Source: CAYJXJ01 sp964374095 (lineage in GTDB: Bacteria; Elusimicrobiota; Elusimicrobia; UBA1565; UBA9628). Taken from it: a DNA stretch of 27,736 bases. The stretch covers positions 1-27,736 of the forward strand of contig CAYJXJ010000048.1 of the NCBI GenBank assembly GCA_964374095.1. Reading direction: 5' to 3'. Position numbers and translations under genes: made by a program. This document shows positions 1 through 6,656 of the stretch, one piece after another (the first letter of the stretch is position 1; each line of letters opens with the position of its first letter). The notes under the pieces are model-generated. The model had not been told where the DNA came from, did no database searches, and saw nothing but the letters and a program-made list of their open reading frames with translations.

Positions 1-32
1 GTGGGCCACTGCGTCCGGACGCAGTGGCCCAC
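1..32. repeat. Perfect 32-bp palindrome at window edge
   Basis: Bases 1-16 are the exact reverse complement of bases 17-32, with no spacer. The palindrome may extend beyond the left edge. It lies inside the open frame of the partial ORF that follows, so if that ORF is real the palindrome is coding. A perfect fold-back exactly at a sequence end can also be an assembly or library artefact. Confidence 0.85.
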
Positions 33-229
33 AGCCGAGGCGAGCCATCGCCGGTTCCGATGGCGGCCAGCCGCTCGCCCTGTCGGGACCCTACAAATTT
101 TCAGCGCACCCCCGTCCCGTCAATGGTCTCATCCTCTCGGTTCCAGGAGCTTTGAGGAATGCGACGTATGGCTCTACCTCCACCGATGGAGGCAGCCGTT
201 ACGGCATCCGGTTCCACTGCCGGGCGTAG
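2..229 (+). CDS. C-terminal fragment of an unidentified protein (partial, 5' end missing)
   Basis: An open frame runs from the left edge to a TAG at 227-229, giving about 75 residues. The last part, ending SRYGIRFHCRA, looks like a genuine folded C-terminus rather than GC-rich noise. Its pattern (LRNATYG, then GIRFHC) vaguely recalls the C-terminal end of formylglycine-generating-enzyme (SUMF1-like) domains, where an LR.A.R segment precedes GFR.C. That resemblance is weak and no family is claimed. The frame uses some AT-ending codons (AAA TTT TCA, AAT, TAT), so it differs a little from its neighbours. It converges on rsmG, and about 47 bp separate the two stops. The first 11 codons fall in the perfect palindrome and may be artefactual. 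Confidence 0.35.
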   Translation, partial: WATASGRSGPQPRRAIAGSDGGQPLALSGPYKFSAHPRPVNGLILSVPGALRNATYGSTSTDGGSRYGIRFHCRA

Positions 230-276
230 AGTTCCATCCATTCAAAGCCCCGGAAACCGGGAGTCTCGCCGTCGGG

Positions 277-918
277 CTAGCGGCCCGCGAACAGCGCCAG
301 GAAGCGCTCGCGGCCTTCTCCCGGCAGACGGTAGGGATGCGCGAGGGAGAGCCGCGCCCCCGTCTTTCGCAGGACCGCGGCCAGGCCCGCCTCCGCCGGA
401 TCCGGCGCGGCCGACTGATAAACCGCCAAACATCCCCCCGCCGCCACGAGGGGCATCGCGAGGGCAAGGGCCTTGGGCAGCGGGGCCAGAGCCCGGGCCA
501 GAACGGCGTCGAACGTCTCAGCGCTTAATTCGGCGGCGGATTTTCGGAGCACGCGCACGCCGGCCAGTCCGAGCCGCGCCGTCACCGCGTTCAGAAAATT
601 AAAGCGGCGCTGAAGGGGCTCGATGAGGGTCACGCGGCTCTCCGGCAGGGCGATCGCAATCGGAATCCCGACGAACCCGGCTCCGGCGCCAAGGTCGGCG
701 ACGCGCGCGCGGGCCTTGGGCAGGCGCCCGGCCAGCAGCGGGACCGCGGCCAATCCGTCGGCCGCATGCCTCAGCAGGATGTCCTCGGTGGTTTTGGCGG
801 CGGTCAACCCGCAGCGCTCATTGTTCGAGAGGACCTGGGAGGCGAACTCCTCGAGCCGGGCGTGTTGACGAGGGTCGAGGCGAAGTCCCCAGCCGGCGCA
901 GGCCCGCGCGAGGGTCAT
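277..918 (-). CDS. rsmG: 16S rRNA (guanine-N7)-methyltransferase RsmG (GidB)
   Basis: This 213-residue protein matches RsmG, the SAM-dependent enzyme that methylates N7 of a conserved guanine in the 530 loop of 16S rRNA (G527 in E. coli). The N-terminal segment contains the family pattern NN..CGLTA..T.EDILLRHAADGL (about residues 32-56). SAM-binding motif I is DLGAGAGF at 75-82, followed by GIPIAIALPE and the acidic residue of LIEP. Length is normal for the family. The ATG at 918 is preceded by GAAAGGAA at good spacing, one of the few clear Shine-Dalgarno sequences here. The stop is TAG at 277-279. rsmG is separated from mnmG by 211 bp and probably has its own promoter, although the two genes keep the usual mnmG-rsmG order. 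Confidence 0.95.
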   Translation of the reverse strand: MTLARACAGWGLRLDPRQHARLEEFASQVLSNNERCGLTAAKTTEDILLRHAADGLAAVPLLAGRLPKARARVADLGAGAGFVGIPIAIALPESRVTLIEPLQRRFNFLNAVTARLGLAGVRVLRKSAAELSAETFDAVLARALAPLPKALALAMPLVAAGGCLAVYQSAAPDPAEAGLAAVLRKTGARLSLAHPYRLPGEGRERFLALFAGR

Positions 919-951
919 AGGCGTATTCCTTTCTCTGGCTCATGACGGAAA

Positions 952-981
952 ATTGTGATACGAGGTGGGTTCGACGACCAA
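952..981 (-). promoter_or_regulatory. Candidate promoter for rsmG
   Basis: On the minus strand TTGGTC (976-981) and CACAAT (952-957) are separated by 18 bp, about 33 bp upstream of the rsmG ATG. The match to sigma-70 consensus is only moderate. It is proposed because a terminator-like stem at 1070-1089 would otherwise leave rsmG without transcription. Confidence 0.3.
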
Positions 982-1069
982 CTGTACGGGCGTAGAGTCG
1001 TGACAAGCGCCGGCCGGAAACGAAGCATCGAGCCATGCCTAGCGGCCATCGCCCGCGGTTCTTGCAAAC

Positions 1070-1089
1070 CACCTCCACCGGTGGAGGTG
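1070..1089 (-). terminator. Perfect 20-bp GC-rich palindrome after mnmG, possible terminator
   Basis: CACCTCCACC is followed directly by its exact complement GGTGGAGGTG. As RNA this can fold as an 8-bp stem with a CCGG loop. In the mnmG direction it is followed by GTTTGC, so the U-run is short and it is at best a weak intrinsic terminator. The rest of 919-1129 shows no gene; a GGC/CCG-repeat tract lies at about 1106-1120. Confidence 0.45.
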
Positions 1090-1129
1090 AGTACCGGTGA
1101 AGGACCGCCGCCGCCGCCGGAATTTGATT

Positions 1130-2887
1130 TCACAGAGTCGGCACGCCGGCCTGCAGGCGCCGCGCGTGCACCCAGAGTATCTGGATGTCGGCGGGGGTGA
1201 CCCCCGGGATGCGGGAGGCTTGGCCCAAAGTCCGGGGCCGCACCTTCAGGAGTTTTTCGCGCGACTCGGCCGGCAATGAGGGCACCGTCGCCGGGTCGAG
1301 GCCATCCGGGAGCGGCACCTCCTCCCATTGGCGCATCCGCTCGGCGAGGCGGCGCTCGTTGGCCAGGTAGCCTTCGTAGTGGCGCATGATCTCGCGTTGG
1401 CGCCGCGCCTTCTCCAGGCTCCAGGGGTGGAGTTCGGCGTCGGCCCACGCCGCCCCGTCGCGCTCGACGTGGTCGCGGTAGCGGCGGAAACGCTCGTGGA
1501 GTCCCGGGGCGACCAACCCGAGACGCCGTCCCGTGTCCATGAGGCGCAGGTCCGCGTTGTCGGCGCGCAGCAGAAGGCGAAATTCAGCCCGGGCCGTAAA
1601 CATGCGGTAGGGCTCGTCCACCCCCTTGGTGACGAGGTCGTCGATGAGCACGCCGATGTAGGCCTCGTCCCGGCGAAGCACCAGCGGCGGCTCTCCGGAG
1701 ACCGAGAGCGCCGCGTTGATCCACGCGATCAGGCCCTGGGCGGCCGCCTCTTCGTAGCCGGTCGTGCCGTTGATCTGGCCGGCCAGGAAGAGGCCGGGGA
1801 TCAGTTTGGATTCCAAAGTGGATTTGAGTTGGGTCGGCGGGCAATAATCGTATTCGATGGCGTAGCCCGGCCGCATGATCTCGGCGCGCTCCAGGCCTTC
1901 GATGGTGCGGAGCATCAGGTGTTGGATGTCCTCCGGAAGGCTGGTGAAGAGGCCGTTGACGTAAATCTCGCGGGTCGCGTAGCCTTCGGGTTCGAGAAAC
2001 AGCCGGTGGCGCGTCTTGTCGGGAAACTTCACCACCTTGTCTTCAATGGAAGGACAATAGCGCGGCCCGATCGAGCGGATCTTTCCGGAGTAGAGCGGGG
2101 AACGGTCGAGGTTGTCCCGGATCACCCGGTGCGTGGATTCGTTGGTGTAGGCCATGAAGCACGGGAGGAGGCGGTTTGGCAGCGCGGCGTTGGAATGGGA
2201 GAAGGGCGCGGGCGGCTCGTCCGAGGGTTGGGGCTCCAGGAGCGACCAATCGATCGTCCGCGCGTGAACGCGCATCGGGGTGCCTGTCTTCATGCGTCCG
2301 GTTTCGAGTCCCAGGGATTTCAGGCTCGCCGGGAGGTCCCCGGAAGGCGCCTCACCGGCGCGGCCGGCCGGGAAAGATTGGAGTCCCACGTGGGCCAGCC
2401 CGTTGAGGAAGGTTCCCGTGGTGAGCACCACGCGGCGGCCGCGGTAGCGGGTGCCGCGCCGGGACTCCACGCCGCACAGGCCCCGATCGTCGGCGAGAAG
2501 CGCGGCCGCTTCGTCTTGGCGCGCGTCAAGGAGGGGCTGACTTTCGACGCTTTCCTTGAGGCCGAATTGGTAGAGCTTCTTGTCGCACTGGGCGCGGGGG
2601 GAATGGACCGACGGTCCCTTCGAGGTGTTGAGAGTCTTGAAGTGGAGGCCGGAGCGGTCGGCGTTGCGGCCCATCTCCCCCCCCAGGGCGTCGAGCTCCC
2701 GCACGATTTGGCCCTTGGCGACCCCGCCGATCGAGGGATTGCACGACATCTGTCCGATGGTGTCGAGGTTCTGCGTGAGCAGCAACGTGCGACGGCCCAG
2801 GCGCGCGCCGGCCAGCGCCGCTTCGGCGCCCGCGTGACCCGCGCCCACCACGATCAGATCGTACGATTCAGGGTAGGTCCAGGCCAT
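1130..2887 (-). CDS. mnmG: tRNA uridine-5-carboxymethylaminomethyl synthesis enzyme MnmG (GidA)
   Basis: This FAD-dependent enzyme works with MnmE to build (carboxymethyl)aminomethyl-uridine at wobble position 34 of certain tRNAs. The N-terminus has the dinucleotide-binding motif VVGAGHAGAEAA. Strongly conserved family blocks follow: SCNPSIGGVAKGQ, RAQCDKKLYQFGLKE, TGTFLNG, KTGTPMR, TNESTHRVI, IGPRYCPSIEDK, IEYDYCPPTQL and GLFLAGQINGTTGYEEAAAQG. The ATG at 2887 (MAWTYPESYDLIVVGAG) is chosen because it places the FAD motif at the N-terminus. The frame stays open further upstream, but only as antisense-like sequence over the previous gene. The ATG overlaps that gene's stop by one base (TAATG), so the two are translationally coupled. 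At 585 residues it is slightly shorter than E. coli MnmG (about 629). Confidence 0.96.
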   Translation of the reverse strand: MAWTYPESYDLIVVGAGHAGAEAALAGARLGRRTLLLTQNLDTIGQMSCNPSIGGVAKGQIVRELDALGGEMGRNADRSGLHFKTLNTSKGPSVHSPRAQCDKKLYQFGLKESVESQPLLDARQDEAAALLADDRGLCGVESRRGTRYRGRRVVLTTGTFLNGLAHVGLQSFPAGRAGEAPSGDLPASLKSLGLETGRMKTGTPMRVHARTIDWSLLEPQPSDEPPAPFSHSNAALPNRLLPCFMAYTNESTHRVIRDNLDRSPLYSGKIRSIGPRYCPSIEDKVVKFPDKTRHRLFLEPEGYATREIYVNGLFTSLPEDIQHLMLRTIEGLERAEIMRPGYAIEYDYCPPTQLKSTLESKLIPGLFLAGQINGTTGYEEAAAQGLIAWINAALSVSGEPPLVLRRDEAYIGVLIDDLVTKGVDEPYRMFTARAEFRLLLRADNADLRLMDTGRRLGLVAPGLHERFRRYRDHVERDGAAWADAELHPWSLEKARRQREIMRHYEGYLANERRLAERMRQWEEVPLPDGLDPATVPSLPAESREKLLKVRPRTLGQASRIPGVTPADIQILWVHARRLQAGVPTL

Positions 2888-3645
2888 TATCCGTAGAAGA
2901 GCGCGGTCATGACCTCGTGAGGGAAGAGGCCCGCGAAGTAGAGGGTGAAGCAGAAGACGGCTTGAAAGACGAGCGAGAAGAACATGCACATGAAGGCCCG
3001 AGGCAGGCGCAGGGCGGAGAGCTCCCGCAGGCCCAGGGTCCCGGCGCCCAGCACCCAGAGCCCCATGAGGGCCTGGACGGTGGTGTAGGAATGGAAGGAG
3101 CGTTGATGGACCGTCATCGCCAGGACCGGGACCATGAGCAGGCCGATGGCGTTGATTCCCATCATGAAGGAAATCAGGGAGGACCAATCCTCGCGGGTGG
3201 GGAGGCGCAGGAAAGGAGCGAATAGGGCCATCCAAGCCGCGGAGCCGAGCAGGAAGGGGACCTTTCCGATGACCCCTTCCTTAAAGAGAGCCACAATGGC
3301 TACGGCGGCGCCCGCCCACAGGACGCTCCCCAACAACCGCGCGCCCATCCGCCCGGCTGAAAAGAAGCGGACCAGGCCCATCAGGCCGGCGATCCAGGCC
3401 GCCTCCATCGGCAGCTGCCAGAACGCGGCCCGGATCCAAAATGCCGGCCCTCGGGCCGGGGGAAGGACGGCGTTCTTGTCCGGGAAGTCGTGGGGCTTGA
3501 AGGCCGAGAAGGCCAGGCTGCCGAGGATGAACGCCGCGTAGAGGATCGCCGCCGGTCGCAGGGTTTCCGGCCGCCGGCAGGCTTGGGCCGCGCGCGAGGG
3601 GCTGGAGATCATCAGCCAGGCCAGCCCGGGAGTCGTGGTTTTCAC
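2887..3645 (-). CDS. Yip1-like integral membrane protein
   Basis: The 252-residue product has about six hydrophobic segments, for example AAILYAAFILGSLAF, AWIAGLMGLV, LLGSVLWAGAAVAIVALF, the stretch around NAIGLLMVPVLAM, MGLWVLGAGTLGL and MCMFFSLVFQAVFCFTLYF. The N-terminal cytoplasmic stretch with an SPSRAAQA motif followed by membrane helices resembles the Yip1-domain architecture; this is a pattern judgement, not a firm assignment. The start is GTG at 3645, whose GTGA overlaps the TGA of the preceding MFS gene. The stop overlaps the mnmG start. Its substrate or role is unknown, and it has no obvious link to tRNA modification other than being in the operon. Confidence 0.75.
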   Translation of the reverse strand: MKTTTPGLAWLMISSPSRAAQACRRPETLRPAAILYAAFILGSLAFSAFKPHDFPDKNAVLPPARGPAFWIRAAFWQLPMEAAWIAGLMGLVRFFSAGRMGARLLGSVLWAGAAVAIVALFKEGVIGKVPFLLGSAAWMALFAPFLRLPTREDWSSLISFMMGINAIGLLMVPVLAMTVHQRSFHSYTTVQALMGLWVLGAGTLGLRELSALRLPRAFMCMFFSLVFQAVFCFTLYFAGLFPHEVMTALFYG

Positions 3646-4838
3646 GCCGCCTCACCCGCGGCCGCGGCGTCGCCCGCGAAGGCGCGCGCTCCGGCCAGGC
3701 AAACGAGGCCCGAGAGGGCCAGGGCGGCGGCGGCCCAACTCAGGGCATGGCGCAGATCGGCGGCCTGGGAGATCGCGCCCACCAGGGCCGGAGACACCGA
3801 GTCGCCCAAGGCGTGCGATAGAAAGGCCGACGCCGCGTAGCCCATGGGACGCCGCGCCGGCGAGACCACCGCGGCGATGACCGCGTTGAGCGGGCCGAGA
3901 TTGAAAAATACCAGCGTCTCGGCCGCGAAGAGAAGGGCCATCGCCGCCGCCGGAGGTTCGATCCATAGCGATGCCACGGCCAGCGGGGTTCCGGCCAGCA
4001 GCCCCAGCCCGGCGACTAGGAAGCACGCCCCCGGGTGGCGGGGGGCGGCGCGGGCGGCCAGCCAACCCCCGGCGAGGCTGCCAACGATGCCCGCGGCCGC
4101 GGTCAAACCCCCGAACGCCGCGGCGGCATGCGCGGGGTTCACGCCCCGCCAACGCACCATGTAGATCGGCATCCAGACCGCGAAGGCTCCCACGGCGAAG
4201 AGCATGAGGGTCATGGCCGCGACGCAGAGGGCGAAGCTTCGCACGCGCAGGAGCGCCGCGTAGTCGGCGAGGGGGCGCGGACCGCGTGTGTCGCGCTCCA
4301 AGACGGGCTCGCGCCAGGCGAAGGCGGCGGGGGCCAGCGCCAGTCCGGGGACCGCCAGCGCGGCGCACGCCCATCGCCAGCCCCAGACCTCCCCGAGCCA
4401 GCCCGCGGCGGCGTAGCCCGCGGCGGCGCCCAGCGGGGCGGCGGCGGCGTAGCGGGAGAGGGCGAGGGTCCGGGCGGTTCCCCCCTCCAGATTCGCGATC
4501 GCCGCCGGCGCGCACGCCGAGAATGCCGCCTGGGCCGCCCCGGTCGCGGTCCGCGCCGTCAACAAGCCCCACCAGCCTCCGGCCGCCGCGGCCAGCCCCG
4601 CCGCGACGTTGGCCGCCAGCGAGGATGCGCCGATCCAGCGTCCCAGGGGGCCGGAGCAGGCCAGCCAGCCGGCCGCGGGAGCGGCCAAGGTGTAGGCCGC
4701 CGTCAGGGCCGAACCCAGGGTCCCGAGCTGCGCGTCGGTCAGGGAAAGGTCATCCGCGATGAAAGGCAGGAGGCCGTTGAAGCCCTGGCGGGTCATGTAA
4801 CGGGTGAGGTTGAGTCCCCAGAGAAGGGCGAGGGTCAC
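3642..4838 (-). CDS. MFS transporter
   Basis: This 398-residue protein has about twelve hydrophobic helices in two halves, as expected for the major facilitator superfamily. The N-terminal helix LLWGLNLTRYMTRQGFNGLLPFIADDL, then LGTLGSALTAAYTLAAPAAGWL and the linker-like WREPVLERDTRGPRP between the halves, are typical. The GTG at 4838 is chosen because it starts just before helix 1 and forms a GTGA overlap with the upstream gene's stop. A longer open frame upstream is antisense-like over the neighbour. The protein is very Ala-rich. The substrate cannot be predicted. It is the second of two adjacent MFS genes inserted between mnmE and mnmG. Confidence 0.85.
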   Translation of the reverse strand: MTLALLWGLNLTRYMTRQGFNGLLPFIADDLSLTDAQLGTLGSALTAAYTLAAPAAGWLACSGPLGRWIGASSLAANVAAGLAAAAGGWWGLLTARTATGAAQAAFSACAPAAIANLEGGTARTLALSRYAAAAPLGAAAGYAAAGWLGEVWGWRWACAALAVPGLALAPAAFAWREPVLERDTRGPRPLADYAALLRVRSFALCVAAMTLMLFAVGAFAVWMPIYMVRWRGVNPAHAAAAFGGLTAAAGIVGSLAGGWLAARAAPRHPGACFLVAGLGLLAGTPLAVASLWIEPPAAAMALLFAAETLVFFNLGPLNAVIAAVVSPARRPMGYAASAFLSHALGDSVSPALVGAISQAADLRHALSWAAAALALSGLVCLAGARAFAGDAAAAGEAA

Positions 4839-6181
4839 GCGCCCGCGCCTCCACGAAGCGGCGGCGCGGGCCCGCGCGCCGCCCGGCGCGCCGCTTCCAC
4901 ATCCAGCCGCGAGAGCAGCACCGCGCCCGCCGCGAACAGGGCCATGAGCGACAGGATTCCCAACCGGGGCGTTCCGGTGACCCGCGTGACGATCCCCATC
5001 AGCGCCGGTCCGAGAACGGCCGCGAACTTGCCGAGCATGTTGTAGAAACCGAAGAACTGCCCCGACCGTTCCGGAGGGATGATCTGGGCATAGAGGCTGC
5101 GGCTGAGGGCTTGAATCCCCCCCTGGAAAAGCCCTACGAGCGCGGCCAGGGCGTAGAACTCCCATAACTGGGTCATGAAGTAGGCCAGGAGGGTGATGCC
5201 TCCATAGGCCGCGATCGCCGTCAGGATGGCGCTCTTGGCGCCGATCACCCCCGCCAAGCGTCCGTAGGCCAGGGCCGCGGGGAAGGCCACGACCTGCACG
5301 AGCAGCAGGGAGGTGATGAGGGCGTGGTCCGGGAAGCCCAGTCCCATCCCGTAGTCGACGGCCATGACGACGATGGTGTCGACCCCGTCGATGTAGAGCC
5401 AATAGGCGAGCAGGAAGAGCCCGACCGAGCGCAATTTCTTGACCTCGTGGATGGTTCCGACAAGCTGTCTCCAGCCCAGAATGACCGCTTCGCGCAGCGG
5501 GACGGGCTCGTAGAATCGCGGCTCACGCACCCCCCACAATAGGGGAACCGTCAAGGCCGCCCACCACACGGCGACGCTCAGAAATGACAGGCGGATGGCC
5601 GCGGCGCCGTCGGTCAGGCCGAGGAGGCCGGGGTTCTTGAAGAGGAGCACATTGGCCGCGAAAAGCAATCCCCCGGCAACATAGCCCAGCGAGAATCCCA
5701 GGGACGAGACGCGGTCGAGTTCCCCCTCCGCGGCCACGGCGGGAAGGAGGGAGTCATAAAAGATATTGGCGCCCAAGAACCCGACGCTGGCGAGCACGTA
5801 GAGGCCCACGGCCGCGTGCCATTGGCCGCGCCCCACGAACCACAACCCGCCGGTCATGGCCGCTCCAACGAAGGCGAAGGAGGCGAGGAACCGCTTGCGG
5901 CAGGAGCCGCGGTCGGCGACGGAGCCCAGGAAAGGGGCCAAGAGCGCGACGCAGAGGGAGGCCGCTGAATTGGCCATTCCCAGGGCGAATGTGCTTTGCG
6001 CGGGCCGCGAGGGATCGGACCAATAGGCTTTGAAGAAGACCGGGAAGAAGCCCGCCATCACGGTGGTCGCGAAGGCCGAATTGGCGCAGTCGTAGAGCGC
6101 CCAGGACCAAACCGCGGCGGCCTGGGGGCCGCCGTCCCCGGAGGGTCGTCGTTCTCCTTTCCCGGAGGGGGCGTCCGGCAC
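4835..6181 (-). CDS. MFS transporter of the UMF1 (Atg22-like) family
   Basis: The 448-residue protein has the hallmark UMF1 N-terminal helix WALYDCANSAFATTVMAGFF and a conserved later segment QALSRSLYAQIIPPERSGQFFGFYNMLGKFAAVLGPALMG (shown here as consecutive family blocks QALSRSLYAQ, IPPERSGQFFGFYN and LGKFAAVLGP). Bacterial members are transporters of mostly unknown substrate, related to the fungal vacuolar Atg22 efflux proteins. The start is GTG at 6181. The first roughly 20 residues, MPDAPSGKGERRPSGDG, are not part of the usual family N-terminus. They are encoded largely by a dispersed 35-bp element also found inside yidC and jag. The stop overlaps the next gene's GTG. Confidence 0.88.
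   Translation of the reverse strand: MPDAPSGKGERRPSGDGGPQAAAVWSWALYDCANSAFATTVMAGFFPVFFKAYWSDPSRPAQSTFALGMANSAASLCVALLAPFLGSVADRGSCRKRFLASFAFVGAAMTGGLWFVGRGQWHAAVGLYVLASVGFLGANIFYDSLLPAVAAEGELDRVSSLGFSLGYVAGGLLFAANVLLFKNPGLLGLTDGAAAIRLSFLSVAVWWAALTVPLLWGVREPRFYEPVPLREAVILGWRQLVGTIHEVKKLRSVGLFLLAYWLYIDGVDTIVVMAVDYGMGLGFPDHALITSLLLVQVVAFPAALAYGRLAGVIGAKSAILTAIAAYGGITLLAYFMTQLWEFYALAALVGLFQGGIQALSRSLYAQIIPPERSGQFFGFYNMLGKFAAVLGPALMGIVTRVTGTPRLGILSLMALFAAGAVLLSRLDVEAARRAARGPAPPLRGGAGA
6136..6170 (-). repeat. Dispersed coding-embedded repeat, copy in the UMF1 transporter gene
   Basis: On the minus strand this reads as two CCCTCCGGG blocks flanking AAAGGAGAACGACGA. It is nearly identical over 35 bp to 10295-10329 in yidC and partly to 8516-8537 in jag. 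Here it is translated in frame as PSGKGERRPSG, forming an N-terminal extension on the transporter. Confidence 0.8.
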
Positions 6182-6186
6182 TTGCC

Positions 6187-6633
6187 CTAGACCTTGTAAA
6201 CCGCGTCGCCGGGGCGCGTCTTATCGGCCACCTTGAGGCCGACGGCCTCTCCCGTCCCGGCGCTCTGCACGTTTTGATGATTGACTTGGATCGTGTCGAC
6301 CTTTTGGGTGAGGTCGGTGGTATGCCCCTTGATCCGGATCATATCCCCGGCCGCCAGGGGCGCTTCCAGGGTGATGCTGATCACGCCGAGATGCGAGAAA
6401 TAATTCATCACCTTGCCGAGGAAAACGGCGCCGACGATCTGTTGTTCGGGCGTGATGCGCGACGCGGCGGGAGCGGCGGGAGCGGCGGGAGAGAGCGCCC
6501 TTCCACGGCGCGGCCGGACCGGCGCGGCCTTCGCCGCCGGACGCGCCGGCTTGCCGGCCCTTCCCCGCGCCGGGGCGCGCCGCCGCGCGGCCGGAGATTT
6601 GCGGGCTGGTGCGCGCTTCTTGGGCTTGGTCAT
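6187..6633 (-). CDS. EF-Tu domain-2-like small protein with basic tail
   Basis: The 148-residue protein has two parts. Residues 1 to about 62 are a Lys/Arg/Ala/Pro-rich, surely disordered tail resembling nucleic-acid-binding tails. The C-terminal roughly 80 residues (VGAVFLGKVMNYFSHLGV, AGDMIRIKGHTTDLTQKVD, GEAVGLKVADKTRPGDAVYKV as separate blocks) match the beta-barrel fold of EF-Tu domain 2. They correspond to the stand-alone 'translation elongation factor-like' proteins seen in several bacterial and archaeal lineages. No GTPase domain is present. ATG at 6633 is preferred over GTG at 6642 because GGAGG lies 10 nt upstream of the ATG but only 2 nt before the GTG. It sits 23 bp after mnmE and 5 bp before the transporter gene. 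The biochemical role is unknown; binding to RNA, ribosome or chromosome via the tail is inference. Confidence 0.8.
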   Translation of the reverse strand: MTKPKKRAPARKSPAARRRAPARGRAGKPARPAAKAAPVRPRRGRALSPAAPAAPAASRITPEQQIVGAVFLGKVMNYFSHLGVISITLEAPLAAGDMIRIKGHTTDLTQKVDTIQVNHQNVQSAGTGEAVGLKVADKTRPGDAVYKV

Positions 6634-6656
6634 GGTCGTCACCGCCTCCGTTCAGG

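Noticed and set aside
174..194. CCTCCACCGATGGAGG stem resembling the palindrome at 1070-1089, suggesting rsmG is flanked by matched elements
   Set aside because: It is imperfect, only 6-bp arms match, and it lies in the partial coding frame. Chance similarity in GC-rich DNA is likely.
100..250. Possible tRNA-like segment (GGTTCCA and paired arms near 160-240)
   Set aside because: I could not build an acceptor stem or anticodon arm, and the segment reads better as a coding C-terminus.
1328..2896. 522-codon rightward open frame antisense to mnmG
   Set aside because: MnmG motifs are conserved through the region; the antisense frame has none.
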